Below, piece after piece: positions 1-8,788 of a DNA stretch of 64,000 nt; within the stretch, counting starts at the first letter, position 1, and each line of letters opens with the position of its first letter. Under the pieces are notes generated by a model, which did not search any database, had not been told where the DNA came from, and worked only from the letters and a program-made list of their open reading frames with translations. This DNA comes from Nocardioides sp. LHD-245. Its GTDB lineage: Bacteria > Actinomycetota > Actinomycetes > Propionibacteriales > Nocardioidaceae. Made by a program: the position numbers and the translations under genes. Location of the stretch: contig NZ_JAVFWN010000004.1 of assembly GCF_030929495.1 (NCBI RefSeq), forward strand, positions 186,001-250,000, given 5' to 3'.

Positions 1-2
1 GC

Positions 3-905
3 ACGACCGTGGGTGAGTCGCTCAACATCCTCGAGCGGTTCCGGCCCTCGGGCGCGGTCCCGACCCTCCACCACTACCTCGAGGCGACCGCCCTCGCGTT
101 CGCCGACCGGGCGAAGTACGTCGGCGATCCGGCCTTCGAGGACGTCCCTGTCGGTGCGCTGCTCGACGACACCTTCGCCCAGGAGCGCGCCTGCGCCCTC
201 GACCCCGAGACGGCGGCGACCAAGCCGGTCCCGGCGGGAGACGTGGCGTCCTACGACGGCGTCTGCGCCGAGCCGACCGGCCGGGCCGAGAGGGACGCCG
301 ACACCGAGAACCTCTCGACCACGCACCTCACCACGGCCGACAGGTGGGGCAATGTCGTCGCCTACACGCTCACCATCGAGCAGACCGGAGGCTCCGGCAT
401 CGTCGTGCCGGGCCGCGGCTTCCTGCTCAACAACGAGCTGACCGACTTCTCCACCGTCTACGACCCCGACGACCCCAACCGGATCGAGCCCGGCAAGCGG
501 CCGCGCAGCTCGATGGCGCCGACGATCGTGCTCCGTGACGGGCGGCCGGTGCTGGCGCTGGGCTCGCCCGGCGGCTCGACCATCATCACCACCGTGCTGC
601 AGGTGCTCCTCAACCGACTCGACCTCGGTCTCAGCCTTCCGGACGCGGTTGCCGCCCCCCGCGCGTCGCAGCGCAACACGGCCGCCGTCACCGCCGAGCA
701 GGCCTTCATCGACACCTACGGCGCCGCGCTGGCGGCGTACGGGCACACCTTCACCGTCGCCGGTCCGCCCGGCTCGAGTGCCGCGGAGATCGGCGCCGTC
801 GCCGCGGTCGAGCTCGGCCCGGACGGCCGCCTGACGGCTGTGGCGGAGCCCACGCGCCGGGGAGGCGGGGCCGCGGGTGTGGTCGTGCCTACGCTGAGTC
901 CGTGA
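3..905 (+). CDS. ggt: gamma-glutamyltransferase (GGT), C-terminal part, 5' end outside window
   Basis: The frame is open from the left edge, so the N-terminal part lies outside the window. GGT transfers or hydrolyses the gamma-glutamyl group of glutathione and related peptides; it is made as one precursor that cuts itself into two subunits. The cut site and nucleophilic threonine are visible at about residue 104 of the visible part, in the family motif STTHLTTADRWGN. Downstream motifs of the small subunit are also present: LNNELTDFS, PGKRPRSSMAPTIV and GSPGGSTIITTVLQ. The catalytic small subunit is therefore complete and intact. The stop codon overlaps the GTG start of the next gene (GTGA), which implies translational coupling with the PPOX protein. 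Secretion cannot be judged because the signal peptide is not in view. Confidence 0.93.
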   Translation, partial: TTVGESLNILERFRPSGAVPTLHHYLEATALAFADRAKYVGDPAFEDVPVGALLDDTFAQERACALDPETAATKPVPAGDVASYDGVCAEPTGRAERDADTENLSTTHLTTADRWGNVVAYTLTIEQTGGSGIVVPGRGFLLNNELTDFSTVYDPDDPNRIEPGKRPRSSMAPTIVLRDGRPVLALGSPGGSTIITTVLQVLLNRLDLGLSLPDAVAAPRASQRNTAAVTAEQAFIDTYGAALAAYGHTFTVAGPPGSSAAEIGAVAAVELGPDGRLTAVAEPTRRGGGAAGVVVPTLSP

Positions 906-1549
906 CGACCGAGGCTTCGAGCGAGACCTGGACCGAGATCACCGACGCCGACGCGCTGACCGCGCTGCTCGGCGTGCCGACGGCCGCGGCGCGGGACAAG
1001 GAGCGGTCCGCACTGACTGACATCGACCGGGACTGGCTGGCGGCCGCGCCGTTCTGCATGGTCGCCACGGCCGACGCCGACGGACGCTGCGACGTCTCCC
1101 CGAAGGGCGACCCGGCCGGCCGCCTGGTGCACGTCCTCGACGACACGACCATCGCGATCGCCGAACGACCGGGCAACCGGCGGGCCGACGGCTACCGCAA
1201 CATCCTCGCCAACCCCCAGGTCGGGCTGAACTTCCTCATCCCGGGCCGGGGCGACACGCTGCGGATCAACGGACGGGCCCGCCTGGTGAGCGAGGCTCCC
1301 TTCCTCGACGCCATGGTGGTCAAGGGACACCGGCCGTTGCTGGCGGTCGTGGTCGAGATCGAGACGGTCTTCTTCCATTGCGCGAAGGCGTTCCTCCGCT
1401 CGCGGCTGTGGCGCCCCGAGACCTGGGACCCGGAGGTCAGCGTCCCGCGCCGCGCTGTCGTCGCCCAGCGCCTCGAACGGCCCGGCGACAGCATCGAGGT
1501 GCTCGACGCCCACTACGGCCCGCGCTACGAGGAGCACCTCTACGGCTGA
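902..1549 (+). CDS. pyridoxamine 5'-phosphate oxidase (PPOX)-family FMN protein, MSMEG_1061-like
   Basis: This 215-residue protein has a split-barrel FMN-binding fold of the PPOX family. The core reads PFCMVATADADGRCDVSPKGDP, then TIAIAERPGNRRADGYRNILANPQVGL, as in the MSMEG_1061-type subfamily of flavoproteins acting on small molecules, often with F420 or FMN. The true substrate is unknown; nothing shows it makes pyridoxal phosphate. The protein ends with a C-terminal helix region rich in Arg and Glu typical of the subfamily. Start is GTG, overlapping the GGT stop by 4 bp, so the two genes probably share a transcript. The family assignment is firm and the function is not. Confidence 0.85.
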   Translation: MTTEASSETWTEITDADALTALLGVPTAAARDKERSALTDIDRDWLAAAPFCMVATADADGRCDVSPKGDPAGRLVHVLDDTTIAIAERPGNRRADGYRNILANPQVGLNFLIPGRGDTLRINGRARLVSEAPFLDAMVVKGHRPLLAVVVEIETVFFHCAKAFLRSRLWRPETWDPEVSVPRRAVVAQRLERPGDSIEVLDAHYGPRYEEHLYG

Positions 1550-1615
1550 GTCGGCACTCGTCTAGCGTTGTCCCTGGTCGACGTGACCAGCACGTCGGAC
1601 ATCTCGGAGGTTCCC

Positions 1616-2101
1616 ATGCGCCGTACGACGATCGCCGGCCTGGTCGCCGGCCTGACCCTGGTCGCCGCACCGGTGCCGGCCGGCGCCTCGCCGTCGGTCA
1701 CCAGCACGGTGAGCCCGGTCGACGGCCCGGTCGACAGCTCGCAGGGCATCGCCGAGCGCGGCAAGCGCGGCTGGACCACGCTGCGCAAGAAGGCGGGTGC
1801 GAAGGTGCAGGCCTGCCAGTTCGACCGGCCCGGGTTCTACGGCGTCCAGGTGCGGGTCGACGCCCGCACGGCCAAGCGCCGGGTGAAGGCACGCAGCCAC
1901 ATCCAGCACTTCGAGAACGGTGTCTGGACCGGGGTCGTCGTCCGCGCGTCCCCGTGGCGGAGCAGGGGGGAGGTCGTCTTCGACAGCTTCATCAGCGGCA
2001 TGAAGTACCCCGTCCGGGCACGGGTCCGGATCAAGACGACCTCGAGCAGCTCGCCGTTCACCGGCTGGGTCGACCCGGTGGTGCTCAAGCACTGCCGCTG
2101 A
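1616..2101 (+). CDS. small secreted basic protein, unknown function
   Basis: The ATG at 1616 is preceded by CGGAGG five bases upstream, which makes it preferable to in-frame starts further upstream. The 161-residue product opens with a signal peptide (MRRTTIAGLVAGLTLVAAPV, cut near PAGAS). The mature part of about 135 residues is rich in Arg, Lys and Val with regular beta-strand character (WTGVVVRASPWRS, YPVRARVRIKTTSS) and has two cysteines that could form a disulfide (ACQF and the C-terminal KHCR). No known domain was recognised. A TAGCGT box lies at 1562-1567. The gene ends inside the 3' end of the convergent membrane-protein gene (17 bp overlap). Confidence 0.7.
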   Translation: MRRTTIAGLVAGLTLVAAPVPAGASPSVTSTVSPVDGPVDSSQGIAERGKRGWTTLRKKAGAKVQACQFDRPGFYGVQVRVDARTAKRRVKARSHIQHFENGVWTGVVVRASPWRSRGEVVFDSFISGMKYPVRARVRIKTTSSSSPFTGWVDPVVLKHCR

Positions 2102-2774
2102 CCGCGGCGGCCTCCAGGAACCCGCGCAGCGCGGGCTCCGGGTCGGCGACCGTGGAGGCATTGGCGAGCGTCACGACGCCGAGCAGGACGACGGCGCCGC
2201 CTGCCACCACTGCCGCCGTGCGGCGCCCGTGCCGCCAGGCACGCGCTCCGAGGCGGGCGACGACGAGGGCGGCACCGGCGGCCAGAGCGACCATCGCGAG
2301 GTGGTAGAGCGCGAAGTCCCGCACCAGGGCGGCGAAGGCGGGCGTCTCGTCCGAGGAGAGGGCGAGGTCGGCGGCGCCGGACGGCACCATCGACAGCAGC
2401 GAGGACAGCGGGGCGACCGCCCCCTGGACGTTGGCGATCAGCACCACCGCGGCCAGGACGGCGAGGGTCAGCAGGGCGACCCGTCCCGGCCCTCGCCGTA
2501 CCCGGCCGAGGGCGAGGACGAGCACCCCGAGCAGGGCGCCGGCGGCGGCGGCCTTGACGACGTGGAACGCGGCCCAGTAGTCGACCGCGTCGGCCAGGTC
2601 GCCGGTCACGGCGCCGTCGCCGAGGCGCCAGTGGCCGGCGAACGCTCCCGGCAGTGCGTCGCGGAGCGCCCCCACGCCGGAGTAGTCACCGATGAGCAGC
2701 GAGGCCAGGAGCTCGGGAGCCAGTAGGACGGCGGCCACCAGGGCCGCGGTGGTCAAGGTGAGGGCGCGGGTCAT
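2085..2774 (-). CDS. multi-pass integral membrane protein, unknown function
   Basis: This 229-residue protein has about four or five hydrophobic segments: an N-terminal one (ALTLTTAALVAAVLLAPELL), two central ones (AAAAGALLGVLVLALG and VALLTLAVLAAVVLIA) and two near the C terminus (HLAMVALAAGAALVVARLG and TAAVVAGGAVVLLGVVTLA). No enzymatic or transport motif was recognised. It resembles small DUF-type membrane proteins of actinobacteria. On its strand a TAGCGT box sits 7 nt before the ATG, so the mRNA is probably leaderless. The 3' end overlaps the convergent small secreted-protein gene by 17 bp. Confidence 0.6.
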   Translation of the reverse strand: MTRALTLTTAALVAAVLLAPELLASLLIGDYSGVGALRDALPGAFAGHWRLGDGAVTGDLADAVDYWAAFHVVKAAAAGALLGVLVLALGRVRRGPGRVALLTLAVLAAVVLIANVQGAVAPLSSLLSMVPSGAADLALSSDETPAFAALVRDFALYHLAMVALAAGAALVVARLGARAWRHGRRTAAVVAGGAVVLLGVVTLANASTVADPEPALRGFLEAAAVSGSA

Positions 2775-2781
2775 GGCGACG

Positions 2782-2787
2782 ACGCTA
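2782..2787 (-). promoter_or_regulatory. probable -10 box (TAGCGT), leaderless
   Basis: On the minus strand TAGCGT lies 7 nt before the ATG at 2774. This TANNNT-to-start spacing recurs at several genes in the window and is the usual signature of leaderless transcription in actinobacteria. Confidence 0.45.
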
Positions 2788-2863
2788 GGAGCCGGCGGCG
2801 CCCACCGCGTCGGACCCCGGTCTGATCCGCCGGCACGATGCGTCCACCTGCGGAACGACGGCC

Positions 2864-2869
2864 TACCCT
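2864..2869 (+). promoter_or_regulatory. probable -10 box (TACCCT) of dapF, leaderless
   Basis: TACCCT is followed by six bases and then the GTG start of dapF at 2876. No Shine-Dalgarno sequence is visible, which fits transcription starting at the start codon. Confidence 0.45.
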
Positions 2870-2875
2870 GGACGG

Positions 2876-3733
2876 GTGTACCCCTTCCTCAAGGGCCACG
2901 GCACCGAGAACGACTTCGTCCTGCTGCCCGACCCCGACGGCACCGTCCACGGCGACCTGAGCGCCGAACGGGTGCGCGCGCTCTGCGATCGGCGGGCCGG
3001 CATCGGTGGCGACGGCGTGCTCCGGGTGATCCGGGCGGAGGCCGCCGGTGACGCCGCGCGGGGCCAGGACGCCGCGTGGTTCATGGACTACCGCAACAGC
3101 GACGGGTCGGTCTCCGAGATGTGCGGCAACGGGGTGCGCGTCTTCGGCCGCCACCTCGCCGAGCGGGGCCTGGTCGACCCGACGGCGCCGGTCCCGGTGG
3201 CGACCCGCGCCGGCGTCAAGGTGCTCACCTTCGCCGGCGGCGCCGCCGACGGCGAGATCACCGTCGACATGGGCATCCCGAAGGTCCTCGACGAGACCAC
3301 CGTGGCGATCGGGGACCGGTCCTGGTCGGCGCTGCACGTCGACATGGGCAACCCCCACGCGGTCGCCTTCCTCGACACCGACACCGACACCGACACCGGC
3401 GCCGACCTCGCCGACGTCGGCCCGCTCCTCGACGCCCCCACCCACGACCCGGCGGTCTACCCGGCGGGCGTCAACGTCGAGTTCGTCGTACGCCGCGGGC
3501 CGGGTCATGTCGCGATGCGGGTCCACGAGCGCGGCTCGGGCGAGACCCGCTCGTGCGGCACCGGCGCCTGCGCGGTCATGGTCGCCAGCGCCCTGGCGGA
3601 CGGCGCGGCCCGTGACACGGCGTACCGCGTCGACCTCCCCGGCGGCACCCTCCGGATCACCTGGACCGCCGACGACCGGATCCTGATGACCGGCCCGGCC
3701 GTGGTCGTCGCCGAGGGCACGACCTCACTCTGA
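2876..3733 (+). CDS. dapF: diaminopimelate epimerase DapF
   Basis: DapF converts LL- to meso-diaminopimelate by a two-base mechanism in the cytoplasm, feeding lysine synthesis and the peptidoglycan cross-link. The protein has 285 residues, a normal length. The start (YPFLKGHGTENDFVLL) matches the family. Both catalytic cysteines are present: C83 in MCGNGVR and C227 in SCGTGAC. The GNPHAV substrate-loop motif is also present at about 158-163. An unusual acidic tract, DTDTDTDTG (about 167-175), is encoded by four perfect copies of GACACC at 3374-3397, probably in a surface loop. The gene appears monocistronic. It starts with GTG six bases after a TACCCT box. Confidence 0.96.
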   Translation: MYPFLKGHGTENDFVLLPDPDGTVHGDLSAERVRALCDRRAGIGGDGVLRVIRAEAAGDAARGQDAAWFMDYRNSDGSVSEMCGNGVRVFGRHLAERGLVDPTAPVPVATRAGVKVLTFAGGAADGEITVDMGIPKVLDETTVAIGDRSWSALHVDMGNPHAVAFLDTDTDTDTGADLADVGPLLDAPTHDPAVYPAGVNVEFVVRRGPGHVAMRVHERGSGETRSCGTGACAVMVASALADGAARDTAYRVDLPGGTLRITWTADDRILMTGPAVVVAEGTTSL

Positions 3734-3778
3734 GTCTCTGACTCTGACACCGACGGTGTCACGGTGAAGGGGCCGCCC

Positions 3779-3784
3779 TATGCT
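3779..3784 (+). promoter_or_regulatory. possible -10 box (TATGCT) of the SDR gene
   Basis: TATGCT ends seven bases before the ATG at 3792. A short palindrome (TGACACC-GAC-GGTGTCA, 3745-3761) lies about 20 bp upstream of it; it could be an operator or the end of the dapF transcript. Confidence 0.35.
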
Positions 3785-3791
3785 CCGGACC

Positions 3792-4568
3792 ATGGAACTC
3801 ACCGGATCCTCCGCCATCGTCACCGGCGCCGCCTCGGGCATCGGCGCCGCCGCCGCCCGCCAGCTCGCCGCGAAGGGTGCGACCGTCGTGGTCGCCGACC
3901 TCCAGGCCGACAAGGGCGAAGCCCTCGCTGCCGAGATCAACGGCGTCTTCGCCCAGGTCGACGTCACCAACACCGAGCAGATCGCGGGCGCGGTCAAGGC
4001 CGCCGCCGACATCGCCCCGCTGCGCGCGGTCGTCAACTCGGCCGGCATCGGCTGGGCCCAGCGCACCATCGGCCGTGACGGCCAGCTCGAGTCGGCCCAC
4101 TCCCTCGAGGCGTTCACCAAGGTCGTCGCGATCAACCTGATCGGCACCTTCGACATGGTCCGCCAGGCCGCGACGGCGATGAGCCTCAACGAGCCCGACG
4201 CCGACGGCTGCCGCGGCGCCATCGTCAACCTCGCCAGTGTGGCCGCCTTCGACGGCCAGATCGGCCAGGCGTCGTACTCCGCCTCCAAGGGCGGCGTGGT
4301 CGGCATGACCCTCCCGGTCGCCCGCGATCTCGCGGCGTCCGGCATCCGGCTCAACACCGTCGCCCCCGGCCTGATCGACACCCCGATCTACGGCGAGGGC
4401 GAGCAGGCGGAGGCCTTCAAGGCCAAGCTCGGTGAGAGCGTGCTCTTCCCGAAGCGCCTCGGCGTCCCCGACGAGCTGGCCAGCATGGTCATCGAGTGCC
4501 TCACCAACGCGTACATGAACGGCGAGGTCGTCCGGGTCGACGGCGGCATCCGGATGCCCCCGAAGTAG
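3792..4568 (+). CDS. short-chain dehydrogenase/reductase, HSD10-like (possible 3-hydroxyacyl-CoA dehydrogenase)
   Basis: This is a classical SDR of 258 residues with a Rossmann fold. The TGAASGIG cofactor loop is at about 11-18, the NSAG motif follows, and the catalytic Ser is in NLASVAAFDGQ with the YSASK Tyr/Lys pair after it. The acidic residue after the second strand (VVADL) points to NAD rather than NADP. Length and the insertion before the active site resemble type II 3-hydroxyacyl-CoA dehydrogenases (HSD10), so fatty-acid beta-oxidation is the best guess; a steroid dehydrogenase role is possible. Two starts compete: ATG 3780 has GAAGGGG seven bases upstream, and ATG 3792 follows a TATGCT box by seven bases and fits the family N terminus (MELTGSSAIVTG). 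Confidence 0.85.
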   Translation: MELTGSSAIVTGAASGIGAAAARQLAAKGATVVVADLQADKGEALAAEINGVFAQVDVTNTEQIAGAVKAAADIAPLRAVVNSAGIGWAQRTIGRDGQLESAHSLEAFTKVVAINLIGTFDMVRQAATAMSLNEPDADGCRGAIVNLASVAAFDGQIGQASYSASKGGVVGMTLPVARDLAASGIRLNTVAPGLIDTPIYGEGEQAEAFKAKLGESVLFPKRLGVPDELASMVIECLTNAYMNGEVVRVDGGIRMPPK

Positions 4569-4595
4569 TCCCGCACTCCTGGGAGCCGCCGGGGC

Positions 4596-5213
4596 TCAGC
4601 CCTGGCACATCGTCTGGCCGTACGGCCCCTCCGTGGACCGCCGCTCGGTGACCTTGCCGTTGATCGTGATCACGCAGGTCACCGGCGTCCCGGAGGGGCC
4701 GGCGCCGAAGAACAGGCGCGCGTAGTCGGGGTTGCCGTAGGCGATCGTGGTCAGCGACCAGCGGGTGCCGACGCCCTTCACCGTCCCGGAGGGGTCGGTC
4801 AGGCTGGTCGGCACCTGGTAGCCGACGATGCCGATCGGCGACTTGGAGAAGACCTCCAGGCGCACCCGGATCTTCGGCAGCGACGCGCTGCCGCCCTTGC
4901 CGGTGAGCCCGGGCATGCTCAGCGGCGGCAGGGTTCCCGTGCCTGCCGCGAAGCCACTCGGAGCACTGCGCGGCGCGGCGCCCGTCGGGTCCGCGGTCGG
5001 GCTCGGCGTCGCCGAGGTCGACGGAACCTCCGACGGCAGCCCGCCCGGTCCGGCGTCCGCCGAGGGAGACGGCGTCGCCCGGGGGCGTGCCGCCGCGCCG
5101 TCGTCGTTGTCGCCTCCGCCGCGTCCGACGACGACGCTGATCACGATGATGAGGAGAGATACGCCAACCACGATCCATCCGCGGTTGTCGCCCCCCGGCC
5201 GACCGAATCTCAC
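4596..5213 (-). CDS. membrane-anchored protein with Pro/Ala/Ser-rich linker, unknown function
   Basis: The 205-residue product has a short cytoplasmic N terminus, one membrane segment (WIVVGVSLLIIVISVVVG, about 13-30), then a low-complexity linker rich in Pro, Ser, Thr, Ala and Gly (about 31-95) and a compact extracellular domain of about 110 residues. That domain contains two cysteines, VTCVI and the last residues MCQG, that may form a disulfide. No family was recognised. Such architecture is common for actinobacterial single-pass proteins whose domain sits in or beyond the wall. It is convergent with the SDR gene, with 27 bp between the stop codons. Confidence 0.65.
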   Translation of the reverse strand: MRFGRPGGDNRGWIVVGVSLLIIVISVVVGRGGGDNDDGAAARPRATPSPSADAGPGGLPSEVPSTSATPSPTADPTGAAPRSAPSGFAAGTGTLPPLSMPGLTGKGGSASLPKIRVRLEVFSKSPIGIVGYQVPTSLTDPSGTVKGVGTRWSLTTIAYGNPDYARLFFGAGPSGTPVTCVITINGKVTERRSTEGPYGQTMCQG

Positions 5214-5339
5214 ATCGGGTCAACGAGCGGATGCCGCCGACGATACGTGAGGTGCGGCACGCGGGGGCCGGCCGATGTTCACCGACCCGCAGCGTCGTGG
5301 TCAGGACCAGGTCGCTGAGGAGCGGTTCGCTGACGCAAC

Positions 5340-6950
5340 GTGACGCTGCTCGGGGACGACCGGACCCACCTGACCGACCGGCTGGCCGACCTCCGCGTCG
5401 GCCGACGTACGACGATCGTGGCCGGCCTCTCCGGCTCGTCGATCCCCGCTCTGGGTCTGCTCGGTCGCTCGCCCGCTCTCGTCGAGCGGCGGCGGGACCT
5501 GACCTCCGGCGTGCGCAGCGGCGAGGTCACCACCACCTCCGCGGTGATCTGGTCGCGAGCGCTCCGGCCCGGCCGGCTCATGGTCCGCCTGCACAGCAAC
5601 GGTCGGCAGCGTCGGATGGTGCGCGGTCCCTGGACGGACGAGCGGGCCGACTTCACCGCCCGGGTGCACCTGACCGATCTGGCGCCCGGCCGCCCGTACG
5701 ACGCCGAGGTCTGGTTCGAGACACCCGACGGGGAGCGCAGCGCACCCCTGCCGCTCACCTTCGCCACCGCGCCGATCCACGCCGCCGCGCAGTCGATCGT
5801 GTGGTCGGGCGACACCTGCGGACAGGGCTGGGGAATCGACCGCGCCCGCGGCGGGCTGACGACGTACCGCACCATGCTCGGACTGCACCCCGACCTGTTC
5901 GTACACGTGGGCGACACGATCTACGCCGACGAGCCGATGGAGGAGACCGTGCTCCTCGACGACGGCACCACCTGGCGCAACGAGCTGACCGAGGACGTCA
6001 TGGTCGTCTCGGAGACCCTCGACCAGCTCCGCGGCCGGCACCGGTACCCGCTGCGCGACGACAACGTGCGCGCCTTCTACGCCGCCGTGCCCACCGTCGC
6101 GATGTGGGACGACCACGAGACCTGCAACAACTGGTGGCCGGGCGAGACCATCGACGACGAGCGGTACGCCGAGCGGCGGGCCGACGTGCTCGCGATCCGC
6201 GGACGCCGTGCCTGGCAGGAGTACCAGCCGGTCCCGGTGCGGCGGCTCGCGCCCGCCGGCGGCGACGGGTTCGTCGGCCGGCGGCTGTACCGGAAGGTCC
6301 CGCGCGGCCAGCACCTCGACCTGTTCTGCCTCGATATGCGCAGCTGGCGCGGACCGAACCCGGACACGAACCCGGTCGTCGGCCGGACCACGGCCGGACT
6401 GCTCGGCAGGGACCAGGAGGAGTGGCTGGTGCGCGGCCTGCGCTCGTCGACCGCGACCTGGAAGGCGATCTGCGCCGACCTGCCCCTCTCCGCCCCGACG
6501 AACCGGGTCACCGACCTCGACGGCTACGCCAACAAGGGCGACGGCGCGCCGATCGGCCGGGAGCCCGAACTGGCGCGGGTGCTGTCCGCCCTCAAGCGCC
6601 ACGGCGTCCGCAACGTCGTCTGGCTCACCGGCGACGTCCACTACACCGCCGCCCACCGCTACACCCCCGAGAAGGCCGCCTTCACCGACTTCGACCCGTT
6701 CTGGGAGTTCGTCTCCGGGCCGGTCGCCTCCTCGCCCTTCTGGGTCAAGGACCACGAGCTGGACCGGACCTTCGGCCCGGAGGTGGTCTTCTCCCAGGGC
6801 GAGGCCGAGACCGGCCGCCTCGACGTCGCGCCGCACGCCACGAACCAGTACTTCGGCCACCTCGATATCGCCGCCTCCGGGCTGCTCACCGTCCGGCTCT
6901 ACGACGGTGCCGGCACCGTGCTGTGGGAGCGCGCGCTCGAGCCCGCGTGA
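5340..6950 (+). CDS. PhoD-like metallophosphatase (alkaline phosphatase D family)
   Basis: The 536-residue protein has the PhoD layout. An N-terminal fibronectin-like domain (SGVRSGEVTTTSAVIWSRA, about 60-78) is followed by the metallophosphatase core with its metal-binding motifs SGDTCG, HVGDTIYAD, MWDDHET and TGDVHYTAAH. Family members release phosphate from phosphodiesters or monoesters using Fe and Ca, usually outside the cell. The N terminus has a twin-arginine followed by a hydrophobic stretch (GRRTTIVAGLSGSSIPALGL, about 22-41), which may be a weak Tat signal; it is not a textbook one, so export is uncertain. Start is GTG with no clear Shine-Dalgarno. No Pho box was recognised upstream. 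Confidence 0.88.
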   Translation: MTLLGDDRTHLTDRLADLRVGRRTTIVAGLSGSSIPALGLLGRSPALVERRRDLTSGVRSGEVTTTSAVIWSRALRPGRLMVRLHSNGRQRRMVRGPWTDERADFTARVHLTDLAPGRPYDAEVWFETPDGERSAPLPLTFATAPIHAAAQSIVWSGDTCGQGWGIDRARGGLTTYRTMLGLHPDLFVHVGDTIYADEPMEETVLLDDGTTWRNELTEDVMVVSETLDQLRGRHRYPLRDDNVRAFYAAVPTVAMWDDHETCNNWWPGETIDDERYAERRADVLAIRGRRAWQEYQPVPVRRLAPAGGDGFVGRRLYRKVPRGQHLDLFCLDMRSWRGPNPDTNPVVGRTTAGLLGRDQEEWLVRGLRSSTATWKAICADLPLSAPTNRVTDLDGYANKGDGAPIGREPELARVLSALKRHGVRNVVWLTGDVHYTAAHRYTPEKAAFTDFDPFWEFVSGPVASSPFWVKDHELDRTFGPEVVFSQGEAETGRLDVAPHATNQYFGHLDIAASGLLTVRLYDGAGTVLWERALEPA

Positions 6951-6980
6951 GGAGTCTGCGCGAATTTCGCTGCGCGCGGG

Positions 6981-7009
6981 CCGTCGGTCGCCTAGCGTGC
7001 GACCGACGG
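6981..7009 (+). terminator. 11-bp inverted repeat after the PhoD-like gene
   Basis: CCGTCGGTCGC and GCGACCGACGG form a perfect 11-bp stem around a 7-base loop, 30 nt after the phosphatase stop. No T-run follows. The loop contains TAGCGT, so it could instead be an operator around a promoter for the next gene. Confidence 0.4.
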
Positions 7010-7064
7010 GTGGCGTGCGTCGCGTCATGAGGGCCCCGTCCGACGAAGGCCGGTGTGGACACCC

Positions 7065-8732
7065 ATGACGGACATCTTCTCCAGCCAGCGCGTCTCCACG
7101 ACCCGCCGCACGCGCCGAGCGGCCCGCTGGGCCGCGGCGGCCGCCGGCGCGGCGGTCGTCGCCGCCTCGTTGCAGGTCCCGGTGCGGGCCGACGCCGAGG
7201 ACCCGGGCGCGCCGGACGGCACCACCACCGTCACGCTGTCCGCGACCGTCGACACCTGGGTGCGCACCGGCCTGGGGCAGGCCGGACGGCCGACCTCGCC
7301 GGAGCTCCAGGTGGGATCGAGCAACTACGGCCTGGTCAAGGCGCGGTCCTTCCTCGCCTTCGACACCTCCGCCGTGGACCTCGCCGGTGCCACTGTCGTC
7401 GACGCCGAGCTGACCATGAGCAACTTCGCCACCGGCTCGTGCACCGGCTCCCCGGTGCGGGTCTCCCGGGTCACGTCGGCCTGGACCGAGGGCATCAAGT
7501 GGAGCACCCAGCCGCAGGCGACGGCGACCGGATCGGCGGCCACCAGCGCGGCGTACGGCAGGACCGGCTGCGCGGACGAGGGGGAGGCGGCCTGGGACGC
7601 CACCGCCATCGTCCAGGCCTGGGCCGGCGGCGCGACCAACCACGGTCTGCAGGTCCGGGCCGACAGCGAGAGCAACGCGACCGGCTACCGCGCGTACCGC
7701 TCGCTCGAGAACGGCGACCCCGCGAAGCTGCCGACGCTCACCATCACCTACACCCCGGCTCCCGAGCCCAACCAGCCTCCCGCCACCCCGACTCAGCTGA
7801 GCGCCACGCCCGGTGCCCACGGCTGGGTCCGCTCCGCCACCCCGACGCTCTCGGCCGTCGTGTCCGATCCCGAGGGCGGCCCCGTCGCGGCCGTCTTCGA
7901 GATCATCGAGGGAGCGGACGTCGTGTGGACGGGCACCAGCGACGAGGTCGCCTCCGGTGGCACCGCGTCGGTCCAGGTGCCCGCCGGCGTCCTCGCCGAG
8001 GGCACCGCGTACGCCGTCACCGCGACGGCCCGCGACGAGGCCGGTGACCTCAGCGCCGAGCCGACGGCCCTGTGGCTCGTCGTCGACACGGTCGCCCCGA
8101 CGGCGGCCGTCGGCTCCGCGCGGTTCGTCGACGGCACCTGGACCACCACCGTCCCGGCCTCCGACACGCTCACCCTCACGGGCGGCGCGGGCACGAGCTG
8201 GTTCACCGTCACCGCGGACGGGCACGCGTTCGTGGTCGGCGCGGACGCCTCCGGCGTCGCCACCGTGCCCTACACCCCCGTCGCCGGCTGGCACGAGGTG
8301 GTCGTGGTCGCCGGCGACCCGGCCGGCAACGTCAGCGAGCCGGCTCGTCTGTCCTACGGCACCGGTCCCGCGCCGGTGTGGTCGGCGCCCGCGGCCAACG
8401 CCAGCAGCCCGGCGTCGTACGCCGTGGAGGTGTCGGGCCCGCCGGGGTCGACCTACGGCTCGCTGCACTGGCGGGTCGCGGGTGAGTCGGGCTGGCGGTC
8501 GGCGACCGAGGTGACGACGGCGGACGGTACGCCGTGGTCCGGCGCGATGGCCCCGTCGAGCGCACGGTCGACCACCGGGCCGCTGACCTGGCACGCGATC
8601 GAGGAGCCCTACGGCAGCGGCACCCTCGCCCCGCCCGCGGTACTGCAGCTGCGCGCGTGCTTCAACTACGCGGGCCGGCTGTCGTGCACCGACATCCGCA
8701 ATCTCGCGCTGCAGGAGCCGGCGTCGCCGTGA
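7065..8732 (+). CDS. secreted DNRLRE-domain protein with Ig-like repeats
   Basis: The product (about 555 residues) starts with a basic stretch and signal peptide (about 1-45, hydrophobic core RWAAAAAGAAVVAASLQVPV). A DNRLRE domain follows (about 50-220), recognised by the order TVSATVDTWVRTG, LQVGSSNYG, RSFLAFDTSAVDLAGATVVDAELTMSN, RVTSAWTEG, WDATAIVQAWAGG and TNHGLQVRADSE. The C-terminal half consists of Ig/FN3-like modules with VAPTAAVGSARF and WHEVVVVAGDPAGN. DNRLRE domains occur in surface proteins and are linked to adhesion or carbohydrate-protein scaffolds. A GTG four codons upstream (7053) is an alternative start; neither has a well-spaced Shine-Dalgarno. Confidence 0.82.
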   Translation: MTDIFSSQRVSTTRRTRRAARWAAAAAGAAVVAASLQVPVRADAEDPGAPDGTTTVTLSATVDTWVRTGLGQAGRPTSPELQVGSSNYGLVKARSFLAFDTSAVDLAGATVVDAELTMSNFATGSCTGSPVRVSRVTSAWTEGIKWSTQPQATATGSAATSAAYGRTGCADEGEAAWDATAIVQAWAGGATNHGLQVRADSESNATGYRAYRSLENGDPAKLPTLTITYTPAPEPNQPPATPTQLSATPGAHGWVRSATPTLSAVVSDPEGGPVAAVFEIIEGADVVWTGTSDEVASGGTASVQVPAGVLAEGTAYAVTATARDEAGDLSAEPTALWLVVDTVAPTAAVGSARFVDGTWTTTVPASDTLTLTGGAGTSWFTVTADGHAFVVGADASGVATVPYTPVAGWHEVVVVAGDPAGNVSEPARLSYGTGPAPVWSAPAANASSPASYAVEVSGPPGSTYGSLHWRVAGESGWRSATEVTTADGTPWSGAMAPSSARSTTGPLTWHAIEEPYGSGTLAPPAVLQLRACFNYAGRLSCTDIRNLALQEPASP

Positions 8733-8788
8733 GCCTCGGATAATCGGGAAGCATCTCGTGGCGCTCGTCGTTACTCTGGACGACGCCT

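Noticed and set aside
5301..8594. Very long minus-strand open frame opposite the PhoD-like and DNRLRE genes
   Set aside because: It is a by-product of high GC in the third codon position of real genes on the other strand. The product is Arg/Gly/Ala/Pro-rich low-complexity sequence with no domain.
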